Positions 53,534-63,273 are shown, counted from the stretch's first letter. The stretch: DNA of 64,000 bases from Labrys sp. WJW (GCF_001676615.1 NZ_LYXZ01000051.1:1-64000), one strand, 5' to 3'. Numbers and translations: made by a program. The notes: generated by a model not told the origin, from the sequence alone.

Positions 53534-55120
53534 GTGGCGACCGTCCAAACCATCTCGCGGGCCGAGCTCAAGGCGCTCTGCGGCTTCGACGTCCCGACCA
53601 GCCCGCAATTCGACCTGCTGAACTATGTCCCGCCCGGCCCTGTCGGCGCGGCCTATATCCGTTCCATGGGGCCGATCGACTGCATCACGGGCCCGGCGGG
53701 CAGCGGGAAGACGGTTGCCTCGGTCTTCAAGCCGATCAGGCTTTCCGTCGGCGCCGTGCCGGTTGGAAAGGACGGCGTCGTGCATGTGCGGGGCTGCGTG
53801 GTGCGCGACAACTATCGCGCGCTCTACCGCACTACCCTGCGCTCCTGGTTCCAGTTCTTTCCGCCGGATTGGGGCGGCTCCCGGTTCTTCGGCGGGCAGG
53901 ATCGACCGGCGCAGCACGTCCTGCGCCTGGCTACCGTGCGCGGCGGGCGCGAGGTTCCGGTCGACCTGACGGTCGATTTCTTCGCTGTCGGCGATGTCGC
54001 GATCGAGGAATTGCTGAAGGGCTATGAATGTACGTGGGGCTGGTGCAACGAAGCCGATCTGCTGCATGAGCGCGTGCCGACCTTCCTCTACTCCCGCACC
54101 GGCCGCTATCCCGCGCGCGCGGATCTCGTCGATCCGGAGGCGCGCATTCCCCGCCTGGTGCAATGCGACTTCAACCCGACCGATATTGATCACCCGCTCT
54201 ACCGCGACCTGGTCGAAGCGCCGCGGGAAAGCTTCAAATTCTTCCATCAGCCCTCCGGCCTGTCGGCCGAAGCCGAAAATCGCAGCGGCAAAACCTTCCT
54301 GCAGTACCAGGAGGAAGCGGCGACGATGACGAAGGAAGACAAGCGCCGCTTTGTCGACGGCCTGTGGGGCTATTCCTCGGATGGAAGGCCGGTCTACCAC
54401 GCCGAATTCGACCAGAAGCGCCACGTCGCCGCCGGCACGATCAAGCCGGTGCCCGGCCTTCCGATTGATATCGGCTTCGACCAGGGCCTGTCGCCGGCGG
54501 CCATCCTGACGCAGACGCTGCCGACCGGGCAAATGCTTGTCCTGGCCGAGGTGGTGCCCGATCACGGCACCGGCATCGAGCGCTTCCTCGCGCAGCTGCT
54601 CGCGGTGCTGATGTCCGATCGGTTCCGGGGCCTGCCGCTTGGCCTGCTGGCGGCGGATCCGGCTGGCTTCTATGGCGCCGATCGCATCGCCGGACAGATG
54701 ACATGGGCGGAATCGGTCGGCATGGGGCTCGGTCGGCCGATCCTGCCGGCGCCGTCGAATGAGCCGGATATCCGCATTGAATCCGTGCGCATCCTGCTGA
54801 CGAAGTCGATCGACAACGCGACGCCGGCGCTTCTTATCGATCCTTCCTGCCGCATGGTGATCGGCGGCTTTGCTGCTCACTACAAGTTCAAGCGGATCCG
54901 CACCGCGACCTCCGATCGCTATGAGGATCGGCCGGAAAAGAACAAATATTCGAACCCGCATGACGCCCTGCAGTACATCACCCTGACGAAGCGCGGGCGC
55001 ATGGGCGTGATCGAGGATGCCGCCAAGGGGCTGCGCGCCGGCGTGGTGCCGATCGGCCAGGCACGCGATCGGCGCGAGCGTCGAGCCGCCGGCGGCGATT
55101 TCAGCGTGTGGGACACCTGA
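53534..55120 (+). CDS. Terminase large subunit
   Basis: A 528-residue ATPase-nuclease that packages DNA into procapsids. Walker A is ITGPAGSGKTVA (residues ~51-62), a Walker-B-like acidic motif lies in WCNEADLL, and the C-terminal nuclease has DIGFDQG, ADPAGF and NPHDALQYI with spaced Asp residues. The GTG start at 53534 follows GGAGGGA. Its layout agrees with the podovirus large-terminase branch. Confidence 0.88.
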   Translation: MATVQTISRAELKALCGFDVPTSPQFDLLNYVPPGPVGAAYIRSMGPIDCITGPAGSGKTVASVFKPIRLSVGAVPVGKDGVVHVRGCVVRDNYRALYRTTLRSWFQFFPPDWGGSRFFGGQDRPAQHVLRLATVRGGREVPVDLTVDFFAVGDVAIEELLKGYECTWGWCNEADLLHERVPTFLYSRTGRYPARADLVDPEARIPRLVQCDFNPTDIDHPLYRDLVEAPRESFKFFHQPSGLSAEAENRSGKTFLQYQEEAATMTKEDKRRFVDGLWGYSSDGRPVYHAEFDQKRHVAAGTIKPVPGLPIDIGFDQGLSPAAILTQTLPTGQMLVLAEVVPDHGTGIERFLAQLLAVLMSDRFRGLPLGLLAADPAGFYGADRIAGQMTWAESVGMGLGRPILPAPSNEPDIRIESVRILLTKSIDNATPALLIDPSCRMVIGGFAAHYKFKRIRTATSDRYEDRPEKNKYSNPHDALQYITLTKRGRMGVIEDAAKGLRAGVVPIGQARDRRERRAAGGDFSVWDT

Positions 55121-55121
55121 C

Positions 55122-55553
55122 ATGCCCCGCCTCACCTTCGAAACGCCGGCGCCGCTGTTCGAAACCAAGGCCCTGGCGCTGGCGACCTTCGCCACGGCCA
55201 AGCCGCGGCTGGGCCAGGCCATCACGGTGCAGATCGCCGAATGCGACAGCTTCGGGATCCGTCTCGATGGCGACCTGGTCGCCGCGCTGTTCTTCCTCGA
55301 GCTCGCCCAAAGCGACGATGAAGGGCGGCGCCTGGTCGAGGTGGCGCTCGCCGTGGATCCGCGCGGCGCCCCGCATATGCGCGAGGGCCTGGCCTTCGCG
55401 CGCTTAATCTTCGCCCGCGTGCTCGAAACTGGTCCTGTCGCGCTCCAGGCCATGGTTCGGGCGGGAAATCCGGCCGGCCATCGTATGGCGCGCCTCATGG
55501 GCTTTGTCGCCGTCGCCGAAAAGGACGGCTTCGTCACCTACAGAAAGGCTTGA
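55122..55553 (+). CDS. GNAT-like phage protein
   Basis: A 143-residue protein whose C-terminal part (RAGNPAGHRMARLMGFV followed by YRKA) matches the end of GCN5-type N-acetyltransferases, where GN-x-A/P-A-x-x-(M/L)-x-x-x-x-GF forms the acetyl-CoA side. In several podoviruses a small GNAT-like gene sits between terminase and portal. Activity is unknown. Confidence 0.65.
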   Translation: MPRLTFETPAPLFETKALALATFATAKPRLGQAITVQIAECDSFGIRLDGDLVAALFFLELAQSDDEGRRLVEVALAVDPRGAPHMREGLAFARLIFARVLETGPVALQAMVRAGNPAGHRMARLMGFVAVAEKDGFVTYRKA

Positions 55554-55555
55554 GG

Positions 55556-55777
55556 ATGAGCAGCATGTTCGGGGGCGGTGCCGAAAAGGCCGCCAAGCGC
55601 CAGGAGCGCATGCAGGCAAACCAGAACCGCATCGCCCTGGCGCGCTCGCAGCAGGACGCGCAGGGTCGCGAACAGGAAACCGCCACCAACATGGCGGCCC
55701 TGGCCAAGGCCCCGCGCGGCCGTCGCCTGCTGATGGGCGATACCGGCGGTTCCTCGACGATCGGCGGCGGGGCCTGA
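55556..55777 (+). CDS. Small phage structural-region protein
   Basis: A 73-residue protein with a charged helix (KAAKRQERMQANQNRIALAR) and a Gly-rich end. ATG 55556 has GAGG touching it; ATG 55565 has better spacing and may be the true start. Small basic helical proteins occur before podoviral portals. Not otherwise recognised. Confidence 0.55.
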   Translation: MSSMFGGGAEKAAKRQERMQANQNRIALARSQQDAQGREQETATNMAALAKAPRGRRLLMGDTGGSSTIGGGA

Positions 55778-55781
55778 CATT

Positions 55782-57383
55782 ATGGCAGCGGCCGCGCCCT
55801 TCGATCTGAAACAGCATCGCAAGCGCGCGGAACGCGCATGGGGTGAAAAGAACATCTGGCAGGGCCTGTACGACCAGGCCTATGAATACGCCATCCCCTA
55901 TCGCCAGCCGACGCGCCGGCGCGGCCAGGCCGTGAACCGCATCGACAATCTCTTCGACGACACGGCCATCACCTCGACATTTCACGGCGCCGGCACCCTG
56001 AAAGAGGATCTGTTTCCGTCGGGACAGGGGTGGTTCAAATATGAGCCGGGCCCAGTCGCCAAGCTCGCGGCCAAGATGGACGCCGAGAATGGTGCCAAAT
56101 TTGCGGCGGATATCGAGGCCGTCTCGGATCAGATCGTGCCGTTCTTCCAGACTGGTGAATTCGACCAGGCCGCCAACGAAGCCTGCATCGATCTCTATGC
56201 CGGTACCGGCGCGATCCTGCCGCTTGACGGCGACGATGAAAATCCGGTCGACTTCGTGGCGATTCCGACCGAGGAGCTCGCGACGGAATGGGCTAAGAAC
56301 AAGCTCCTGGCCGGATACTGGCGAACGGAGGAAACACGCCGCTCGATCAAGTTTCAATTCCCGAAGGGCAAATTCCCCGAGGAATTCGAGCGAGCCCTCG
56401 CCGCGGATGGCGCCGATGAGCTGGTCGAGATCAACCAGGACTTCGTGCGCGTTGGCAAGCGATGGAAACTGATCGTTACTCTCAAGGAGAGCACCGAGCC
56501 GGTGGTGACGGAAACCTACCGGACACAGCCCATCGTCATCGCGCGCTATCACAAGGTCCCAGGCGAGAATTGGGGTCGCGGCCCGATCATGCTCACCTTG
56601 CCGGCTATCAAGACGAGCAACAAGGCGCAGGAGCTCGTGCTCAAGGCTTTCGCTATCCAGATGCTCGGCATCTGGGGTTATCGCCCGGGCGGCGCCTTCA
56701 ACCCGGATACGGCGCGCCTGGCGCCCGGCGCCATGTGGCCGATGAATTCGACCGGCGGCGTGATGGGGCCGGATGTGCAGCGCCTCGATCCGGCCACCGG
56801 CCGCGTCGACATGGGCCAGCTGGTGACGCAAAACCTCACCGACAGGATCCGCACCGGCCTGCATGACGATCGGGTCGAGAGCAAGGGCAAGACGCCGGTC
56901 TCGGCCTCCGAATTCGTGGGTAGTCTTCAGCGCATGAAGGATAATTACATCGGCGCCTTTGGGCGCCTGGTGCATGAGATTATCCCGCCACTGGTGCGCC
57001 GCGTCTCGGAAATCCTCTATCGCAAGGGCCTGCTGCAGACTGATCTCAAACCCGACCAGCTGTTCGTGCAGGTGCGCATTCTCTCGCCATTGGCCGATGC
57101 CATGCGCATCAGCCACCTCGATCCCTTCCTTAAGTTCCTGCAGCTCCTGGAAGCGCTAGGGCAGGATCCGAACCGTTTCATCGATCTCGACCAGGCGATC
57201 GATGATCTCATGACGGAACTTAACATCCGCTCGAAATGGCGCCGTACGGCCCAACAGCGGGCGGAGATCGACCAGGCCAATGCCCAGAAGCAGGCCGGCG
57301 CCGCCGTTACCGAGGCGCTGGTCAGGAAACCCGAAATCGTGGCCGACGCCATGAAGCCGCAAGCCACGGAAGCCGCCGCATGA
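55782..57383 (+). CDS. Portal (head-tail connector) protein
   Basis: A 533-residue protein of the podovirus head-tail connector type. It begins with AWGEKNIWQGLYDQAYEYA and has a long helical core with SIKFQFPKGKFPEEF, YHKVPGENWGRGP, LTLPAIKTSNKAQELVLKAF and RMKDNYIGAFGRLVHEIIPP. The dodecameric portal is the entry for DNA and the tail joint. Its stop overlaps the next ATG. Confidence 0.85.
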   Translation: MAAAAPFDLKQHRKRAERAWGEKNIWQGLYDQAYEYAIPYRQPTRRRGQAVNRIDNLFDDTAITSTFHGAGTLKEDLFPSGQGWFKYEPGPVAKLAAKMDAENGAKFAADIEAVSDQIVPFFQTGEFDQAANEACIDLYAGTGAILPLDGDDENPVDFVAIPTEELATEWAKNKLLAGYWRTEETRRSIKFQFPKGKFPEEFERALAADGADELVEINQDFVRVGKRWKLIVTLKESTEPVVTETYRTQPIVIARYHKVPGENWGRGPIMLTLPAIKTSNKAQELVLKAFAIQMLGIWGYRPGGAFNPDTARLAPGAMWPMNSTGGVMGPDVQRLDPATGRVDMGQLVTQNLTDRIRTGLHDDRVESKGKTPVSASEFVGSLQRMKDNYIGAFGRLVHEIIPPLVRRVSEILYRKGLLQTDLKPDQLFVQVRILSPLADAMRISHLDPFLKFLQLLEALGQDPNRFIDLDQAIDDLMTELNIRSKWRRTAQQRAEIDQANAQKQAGAAVTEALVRKPEIVADAMKPQATEAAA

Positions 57384-57748
57384 CCGAAAAACCGGAAGCC
57401 AGTTTCGGGCCGCGCGAGGCGCAGCCGCTCGACGTCCTGCAGCAGCTCGCGAAAACGCAGGGCTGGAAGTTCTTCGAGGCCGATGATCGCCAGTCGACCG
57501 CCCCGCTCGAAGACGACATGGCCCAGCTCGCCAATGATGCCCGCCTGGTCTTCGAGACCGAACAGGGCCGACGCGTGCTGGAATGGCTGGCCGACACCAC
57601 GGTGCGCCGCCCCGTCTGGTCCTACGGCATTCAGGACCCGATGGCCTATGTCGCCATGCGCGAGGGCCAGAACGCTGTTTTCTTCAATCTCCTCAAGCTC
57701 CTGGCATTCGGGCGCGAGGAAAAACCACCCCAACGTGAGGGAACCTGA
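57380..57748 (+). CDS. Hypothetical phage protein, 122 residues
   Basis: Begins MTEKPEASFGPREAQPLDVL. A helical domain contains ARLVFETEQGRRVLEWLADTT and VRRPVWSYGIQDPMAYVAMR. Similar short proteins sit between portal and scaffold in podoviruses, of unknown role. ATGA overlap with the portal gene. Confidence 0.65.
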   Translation: MTEKPEASFGPREAQPLDVLQQLAKTQGWKFFEADDRQSTAPLEDDMAQLANDARLVFETEQGRRVLEWLADTTVRRPVWSYGIQDPMAYVAMREGQNAVFFNLLKLLAFGREEKPPQREGT

Positions 57749-57750
57749 CC

Positions 57751-58674
57751 ATGCATCGCCGTTTCCTGCTTTCGAGTTTCATGCTGCAAGACTGGATTTT
57801 CCGCGCGCCCGATGGCGATGGCGTTGGTAGCGGCTCCCCCGGTGGCGGAAGTGATGCCTCCGGCTCCGGCGGTGACGGTGGCGGCGGTGGCGGCGATCCT
57901 GGCGCTGCTGCCGCCGCTGCCGCTGCAGCCGCCGCCGCGGCGGCGGGCCAGCCCTATCGGCCGGAAGGCCTGCCCGATCACTATTACGGGGCGAGCGATC
58001 GCGAGACGATCGACAAGCTCTTCAAGGTGGCGGACGGCTATCGCAAGGGCGAAGCCGAGCGGACGGAAAAGTTCGGCGCCATGCCGAAGGATGCCGCCGG
58101 CTACACCCTGACGGTGCCGGATGAGATCAAGCCCTATCTCGGCGACCTCACCAAGGATCCCGTCTATCTGCAGGCACAGAAGCATGCCTTCGCCATGGGG
58201 CTGACGCAAAAGCAGTTCGACGGCTTTGCCGGCGCCTACATCAAGGATGTCGTCGCCGGCGGCGAGCTCGAGCCGCCATGGGATCCTGCCAAAGAGCAGG
58301 AAGCGCTGATCCCGGCGGCGCAGATGCCCGACCTGGTCGAGCGCAACCGCGAGGTCGAGCGCCGTTCCCGCGACGCCATCGCGTGGGTGCAGACCCTGAA
58401 GACGCGCGGCCTCGACGAAAGCGCCGTTGCCATGCTCGAAAGCACCCTCGATACCGCCGCCGGCATCAAGGCGGTCGAGTATTTCCGCGCGCAGCTGCGC
58501 GAGACGGCGCCGCTGGTCGGCGGCCAGGGCGCCGGCGGCGTTTCGGCGCAGGATCTGCGCGCCAGGGCGGCCGATCCGAAGAACGATCCCACCTCGACCA
58601 AATTCGACCCGGCTTTCGCGGCCGAGACGGATGCCATGTACAAGCGCTTCTATGGCGACGGTCAACGCAACTGA
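57751..58674 (+). CDS. Probable scaffolding protein
   Basis: A 307-residue protein. A Gly-rich region (residues 24-50) runs into a tract of 14 consecutive Ala (~residues 52-65), a flexible linker. The rest is charged and helical (DAAGYTLTVPDEIKPYLGDL, then VERNREVERRSRDAIAWVQT). Acidic/helical composition and the position immediately before the capsid gene fit a scaffold. An IR (GATGGCGGC/GCCGCCATC) lies in the 158-base gap before the capsid gene. Confidence 0.68.
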   Translation: MHRRFLLSSFMLQDWIFRAPDGDGVGSGSPGGGSDASGSGGDGGGGGGDPGAAAAAAAAAAAAAAGQPYRPEGLPDHYYGASDRETIDKLFKVADGYRKGEAERTEKFGAMPKDAAGYTLTVPDEIKPYLGDLTKDPVYLQAQKHAFAMGLTQKQFDGFAGAYIKDVVAGGELEPPWDPAKEQEALIPAAQMPDLVERNREVERRSRDAIAWVQTLKTRGLDESAVAMLESTLDTAAGIKAVEYFRAQLRETAPLVGGQGAGGVSAQDLRARAADPKNDPTSTKFDPAFAAETDAMYKRFYGDGQRN

Positions 58675-58832
58675 CCCGCGCTTAACACTCTTCCACGCGC
58701 ACGATTCTGATGGCGGCTACCGGGATGGACCGGGGCCGCCATCGGCCATCATGGCACCCTGCCAAAGACCCGATCGGCGACCCTGCAATCGGCCCGGATG
58801 CGAGACGAACCCTCACATTCGGAGACGATCAG

Positions 58833-59714
58833 ATGTCTACCCGTGCCCCCGCATGGTTTGAAACCAAATATATCGATGGCGTCACCCATCGCCTGCAGTC
58901 CAAGGGCTGGCTGCTGAAGCCGGCCACGCGCGGCCCCGACGAAGTCAGGGGCAATACCGTGATCTGGAAGCGCGCCGGCATGGGCGAGGCGCAGCAGGCT
59001 TCGACCTCGATTGAAGATGCGTCCAGCATGAACCTCGATCGCGACACGGTGCAGGCCACAATGGTCGATTGGGAAGCCAATGACTGGATCAAGAAGCGCG
59101 ATCTGGAGAAGATGAGCCAGAACGAGCAGGCGGTGGTCCAGCAGTCCGGCGCCATGGCGATCGGTCGCCGCTTCGACCGCATCGTGATGGGTGCCTTCGA
59201 TGCCGAGGGCGGAACCATTCTCACCGTGGGCGATGGCTCGACCGCCATTTCTCCGGTGAACATCATGGACGCGCAGGGCCAGATCTTCAACGAAGGCTCG
59301 GGCGCCTATGAGTACTGGTGTGCCATCCCCTCGATCTTCATGCAGCAGCTCGAGCTCTATCGCGAGTTCTCCTCCGCCGATTGGGTGGCCGATGCGTATC
59401 CGCTGCTGAAGCAGATCGGCGCCCGGCGCTATCGCGGCATCAACGTCATCCCGCTGCCCAGCCACCCCACCAACGCCGCCAAGAACTTCTTCAACATCCC
59501 GGCGGCCAACCAGATGGACGGCTACATGTGGGTGGATGGTGCGCTCGGCATGGCGAGCTCGAACAGCCTGGAATCGCGCATCGACTATATCGCGACGAAA
59601 AAGGCCTGGTTCGCGGCGAACGACATGTCGGCTTGCGCCAAGGTGATCCTGCCGGAAGGCGTGCGCCGCCTGCGCTTCGCCACCAACGTGGCCCTGTCGC
59701 GACCGACGCCCTGA
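58833..59714 (+). CDS. Major capsid protein
   Basis: A 293-residue protein preceded by GGAGA and ATG 58833 (MSTRAPAWFETKYIDGVTHR). It has a HK97-like or podoviral capsid look: mixed alpha/beta, with EGSGAYEYWCAIPSIFMQQL and YRGINVIPLPSHP. The N-terminus and its setting after the scaffold and before tail-tubular genes mark it as the coat protein. The longer open frame from 58710 is not supported. Confidence 0.82.
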   Translation: MSTRAPAWFETKYIDGVTHRLQSKGWLLKPATRGPDEVRGNTVIWKRAGMGEAQQASTSIEDASSMNLDRDTVQATMVDWEANDWIKKRDLEKMSQNEQAVVQQSGAMAIGRRFDRIVMGAFDAEGGTILTVGDGSTAISPVNIMDAQGQIFNEGSGAYEYWCAIPSIFMQQLELYREFSSADWVADAYPLLKQIGARRYRGINVIPLPSHPTNAAKNFFNIPAANQMDGYMWVDGALGMASSNSLESRIDYIATKKAWFAANDMSACAKVILPEGVRRLRFATNVALSRPTP

Positions 59715-59722
59715 TGAAATGG

Positions 59723-59751
59723 CGCCCGGTACGCCGGGCGTTCTTCCCCTC
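59723..59751 (+). terminator. Hairpin after the major capsid gene
   Basis: CGCCCGG (59723-59729), TACG loop and CCGGGCG (59734-59740) followed by TTCTTCCCCT. This 7-bp GC stem with a pyrimidine-rich tail may partly stop transcription, giving more capsid than tail mRNA. Confidence 0.5.
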
Positions 59752-59771
59752 ACTTTTTCTGGAGATCTTCC

Positions 59772-60077
59772 ATGTCTTTCTGCGCAAAAGCCCTGCGCCG
59801 GCTCGACAGCCAGACGCCGGTGGGCGATGCCGCCGGCAACGCGACCTCGACCCTGGTGCAGACTTCGACCTATGCGACCAACGACGCGGCCGCCACGGTC
59901 GAGACCGCCGGCTATTTCAATGCGGCCCGTGACGCCGGCCGTGTCAGCAAGGGCGATATCATCCTCGCCACCATGGTGAACGCCGGCACGCCGGTGCTCA
60001 AGGCCTATGTGGTCACGGCGGCGCCGGTGCCGACCGGCAACGTCACGATCGCCCTGGCTGCCACGGCCGCCGGCTGA
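59772..60077 (+). CDS. Small structural-region protein, possible head decoration
   Basis: A 101-residue protein, MSFCAKALRRLDSQTPVGDA then Ala/Thr-rich beta-like repeats (ATSTLVQTSTYATNDAAATV) and KAYVVTAAPVPTGNVTIALA. The Ala/Thr/Val composition and its place directly after the capsid gene suggest a head decoration or stabilising protein. No clear family. Confidence 0.6.
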   Translation: MSFCAKALRRLDSQTPVGDAAGNATSTLVQTSTYATNDAAATVETAGYFNAARDAGRVSKGDIILATMVNAGTPVLKAYVVTAAPVPTGNVTIALAATAAG

Positions 60078-60097
60078 TCCCGCTTTCCGACCAAACC

Positions 60098-60122
60098 AGC
60101 CCGCGCCCTTCCGGCGCGGGCT
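60098..60122 (+). terminator. GC hairpin before the tail genes
   Basis: AGCCCGCGCC (60098-60107), loop of 5, GGCGCGGGCT (60113-60122); a perfect 10-bp stem without T-run. It could slow polymerase between head and tail genes. Confidence 0.45.
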
Positions 60123-60140
60123 CCGTCATGAGGGCGCTCC

Positions 60141-60797
60141 ATGGCCGATTCACCCGTCACGGCAATCACCGACATCATGATCGCCAACAACGCCCTTGCC
60201 GTCTTCGCCGGCGGGGCGATCATGGCTTTCGACGAAGACACCGACCTCGCCGCCAAGGTCAATGCGACCTATGTCGACACGATCGAATCCTGCCTCGCCG
60301 CCCATCCCTGGACTTTCGCGCTCAAGACGGCGTCGCTGCAGCAGCTGACGGCCGATCCGCAGAACGATTACCGCTATGCCTTCCAGCTGCCGGGCGATCG
60401 CATCGGCCTGCCGATCGCCATCCTGCCCAGCCTGCGGGGTCGCGATCGCCTGCGCGACTTCGCCATCGAGGGCGATCGCCTCTGCGCCGATCGGGCGCCG
60501 CTCTGGGCCGGCTATCGCTGCCGGCCGGCCGTCACGGCCTGGCCTGCCGCCTTCCGGCAGTTCGCCACCCGGGCGCTGGCGGCCGCGCTGGCCATGCCGG
60601 TTTCGCAGGATGCGAACCTCGCCGCTGCCCTCGACCAGGATGCCTGGGGCGCGGCCAGCCAGGACCGCCGCGGCGGTCTCTTCCTCAAGGCCATGCAGCA
60701 GGATCTTTCCCATCCCGGCCCGCAACCGCTCTGGGCCTCGGATCCGCTCACCGATGCCTGGTATGGCGGTGCCTCCTCCGGCGAGTGGTGGGCCTGA
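60141..60797 (+). CDS. Tail tubular protein A-like
   Basis: A 218-residue protein. Early residues ITDIMIANNALAVFAGG, then ESCLAAHPWTFALKTASLQQ with 'HPW', are typical of the podoviral tail tubular protein A (T7 gp11-type adaptor), as is the GDRIGLPIAI stretch. It would form the adaptor ring below the portal. Confidence 0.8.
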   Translation: MADSPVTAITDIMIANNALAVFAGGAIMAFDEDTDLAAKVNATYVDTIESCLAAHPWTFALKTASLQQLTADPQNDYRYAFQLPGDRIGLPIAILPSLRGRDRLRDFAIEGDRLCADRAPLWAGYRCRPAVTAWPAAFRQFATRALAAALAMPVSQDANLAAALDQDAWGAASQDRRGGLFLKAMQQDLSHPGPQPLWASDPLTDAWYGGASSGEWWA

Positions 60798-60799
60798 CC

Positions 60800-63247
60800 A
60801 TGGTTGCACGCCCCGGAACCCAACGCACCAACTTCAACGCCGGCGAGCTCTCCGTCGAGCTGTTCGATCGCACCGACGTGAAAACCTGGTATGCCGGCGC
60901 CAAGCTGATGGATGGCCTGGAACCTGTGCCGCAAGGCGGCTGGAAGCAACTGCCCCGCTCGCGCCATCGCGCCCGGCTCGGCCGCGCCTTTGCCCAGATC
61001 ACCAGCCAGGCGCTTTCTCCCGTCGCTGGCGTCACGGCCGCACAGGTGCTGGCGACCGTCGATCTCGGTTCGGCGCAGATGGTGGCCGGAATCGACCTGA
61101 GCGGCTTCCTGGCCTCGCTCGAGCTCCGCGGCGCCTACATCACCGTCGACGTCTCAAACTCGGCCGGCGCGCCCGGCCCGCTGATGACCGGCGGACTGAC
61201 GGTGCTCACCACGGCGCGCACCAGGCGCCTGGCCTATCCGCCGGGGGGCGCGGTTTCCGGTCGCTATGTCCATGTCAACCTGGCGCTCGCGCCCTCGGCT
61301 TCTACCGATTTCACGCTCGGCACGATCTCGATCCTGTCCGAAAGCTTCGGCCTGTCCTGCCGCCTGAAACCCTTCGGCGCGGCGCGCGACCGGCCCTATG
61401 TGGTGGCGCTCTCGCCCGGCAATGCCGAGATCTTCCGCTCTGGCCTCTATGTCGCGTCCTGCCCGATCCCACACACCGCCGCGCAACTGGCCGAGATCTC
61501 GACGACGCAGCGTTTCGATACCATGCTGCTCTGGCATCCCGACGTGCAGCCCTGGCGCCTGCTGCGTACCGGCGGCGACTCGGACTGGCAGTCCGATCCG
61601 GCTCCTTTCGAGAACATCCCGCTCGCCGACCTCGGCGGCACCTATACCAATGCCGTCGCGGAAGTCTGGAACGTCTATATCACCTGGCTGGAATTGGGCT
61701 TCGGCTTCAAGTTCGTGCTGAATATCGACGGCTCGGAAACCTCGGAAGCCGAGTTGAAGACGATCGGCAGCGCGATCGACTATGCCGGCAGCGCGGCCGA
61801 TCTCAAGCGCGTCATCGAGCTGCTGCCGGCGATCGGCGCCGCCGGCATCACGGTAACGGCGGCCGACGCGCCGGTCTCCGGCACCAAGACGGTGATCTAC
61901 ACCGTCACATTCGACGGCAAGGTCAAGGGCCAGGGCTATTCGATCACCGGCCATCCGACCTCGCAGGCCGACGGCGCCGTCACCACCTCGCGCGTCACCA
62001 AGGGCGTGCGCGCCGGCGAGGCCATCATGTCGGCCGCGCGCGGCTATCCGCGTTGCGGCACCTTCTACCAGGACCGCCTGGTGCTCGGCGGCTTCAAGGC
62101 GCTCGGCTCGGCCTATGTGATGTCCGGCCCGGGCGAGTATTACAACCTGCAGACGCTGATCGAAGCGCCCTCGGCGCCGATCCTCGACAATCTCGATACG
62201 GACGGCTCGGAAGTCATCCTGCAATTCGTCAAGTCGAAGCAGCTCGTGGCTTTCACCGACGCCGCCAATCGCTTCCTGACCAATCGGGCGATCACGCGCA
62301 GCGAGCCGCGCAACTGGTCCTATTCCTCGAATGACGGCTGCCGCCCCGGCGTGCCGGTGATCGAGAGCGAGTCCTCGCTGATCTTCGCCAACGAGAGCGG
62401 CACCATGCTGATGGCCGCGACCTATTCGGACGTCAGCCAGGGCTATGACAGCCAGCCGATTTCCCTGCTCGCCTCGCAGCTTCTGCAGAAGGTCGACGAC
62501 CTGGCCCTGCAGAAATCGCAGGAAGAGACCGACTCGCAACGGCTGTGGATCGTCAACAACAACGGCACCCTGCGCGTCGGACTGCTGATCCGCAACCAGG
62601 ACGTCAATGCCTTCGTGCGCTGGTCGACGCCGGGGCTGGTGCGCTCGGCGGCCGTGGATCCCGACAGCCTGGTCTGCCTGGCCGTGCAGCGCCAGGTCGC
62701 CGGTGTGCCCTGGCTGATCTTCGAAACGCTCGAAGCCGGCCTGCTGTTCGACCAGGCCGTGACGAAGGTGCAGGCGCCCTCGACCACGGCCAGCGGCTTC
62801 GACGCACTGGAAGGCGCAACCGTCTGGGCTGATTGCGACGGCTATATCGAGGGGCCGTTCACCGTCGCCGGCGGCAGCTTCACCATGCCCTATGCCGCCA
62901 CCACCATCACGGCCGGGCGCTGGACGCCGCCGGTTTTCGAGGATCTGCCGCTGTCCAAGGTGGTCAATGGCGACATGACGGTGCTCAAGCGCCCGTGCCG
63001 CGTGCACACCGTCCGCCTCGAGCTCCTCGAAACCACCTCGGTCGCCATCGGCGCCAATGGCCGCCCGGCCCGCGACGTTGCCCTGTCGCGCTTCGGCGGG
63101 CCGGTCGACCAGCCGCCGGCGCCCTATACGGGCCCGGTGATGGCTTCGGGTCTCGACGGCTGGTCGCCCGACGGCAGCGCGGTTATCACGCAGGTGCGGC
63201 CCGGCAAACTGTCCCTGCGCTCCTATGTGCGCGAAGCCAAGACTTGA
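60800..63247 (+). CDS. Tail tubular protein B-like (nozzle)
   Basis: An 815-residue protein beginning MVARPGTQRTNFNAGELSVE, the usual start ('N...G..S..L..R.D...Y..G') of podoviral tail tubular protein B (T7 gp12). WHPDVQPWRLLRTGGDSDW, RCGTFYQDRLVLGGFKALGS and a beta-rich C-terminus follow. It starts 2 bases after the TTPA-like stop; the frame is open back to 60128 because it reads through that gene antisense-free, so the ATG at 60800 is used. Confidence 0.85.
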   Translation: MVARPGTQRTNFNAGELSVELFDRTDVKTWYAGAKLMDGLEPVPQGGWKQLPRSRHRARLGRAFAQITSQALSPVAGVTAAQVLATVDLGSAQMVAGIDLSGFLASLELRGAYITVDVSNSAGAPGPLMTGGLTVLTTARTRRLAYPPGGAVSGRYVHVNLALAPSASTDFTLGTISILSESFGLSCRLKPFGAARDRPYVVALSPGNAEIFRSGLYVASCPIPHTAAQLAEISTTQRFDTMLLWHPDVQPWRLLRTGGDSDWQSDPAPFENIPLADLGGTYTNAVAEVWNVYITWLELGFGFKFVLNIDGSETSEAELKTIGSAIDYAGSAADLKRVIELLPAIGAAGITVTAADAPVSGTKTVIYTVTFDGKVKGQGYSITGHPTSQADGAVTTSRVTKGVRAGEAIMSAARGYPRCGTFYQDRLVLGGFKALGSAYVMSGPGEYYNLQTLIEAPSAPILDNLDTDGSEVILQFVKSKQLVAFTDAANRFLTNRAITRSEPRNWSYSSNDGCRPGVPVIESESSLIFANESGTMLMAATYSDVSQGYDSQPISLLASQLLQKVDDLALQKSQEETDSQRLWIVNNNGTLRVGLLIRNQDVNAFVRWSTPGLVRSAAVDPDSLVCLAVQRQVAGVPWLIFETLEAGLLFDQAVTKVQAPSTTASGFDALEGATVWADCDGYIEGPFTVAGGSFTMPYAATTITAGRWTPPVFEDLPLSKVVNGDMTVLKRPCRVHTVRLELLETTSVAIGANGRPARDVALSRFGGPVDQPPAPYTGPVMASGLDGWSPDGSAVITQVRPGKLSLRSYVREAKT

Positions 63248-63273
63248 CGCAAAGAAAGACTTGAGGGCCGACC

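Noticed and set aside
53453..55537. 694-codon minus-strand frame
   Set aside because: Antisense shadow of the large terminase gene.
60128..60799. Long N-terminal extension of the tail tubular B-like gene
   Set aside because: The extension overlaps the tail tubular A-like gene in another frame; MVARPGTQRTNFNAGE at 60800 is the expected start.
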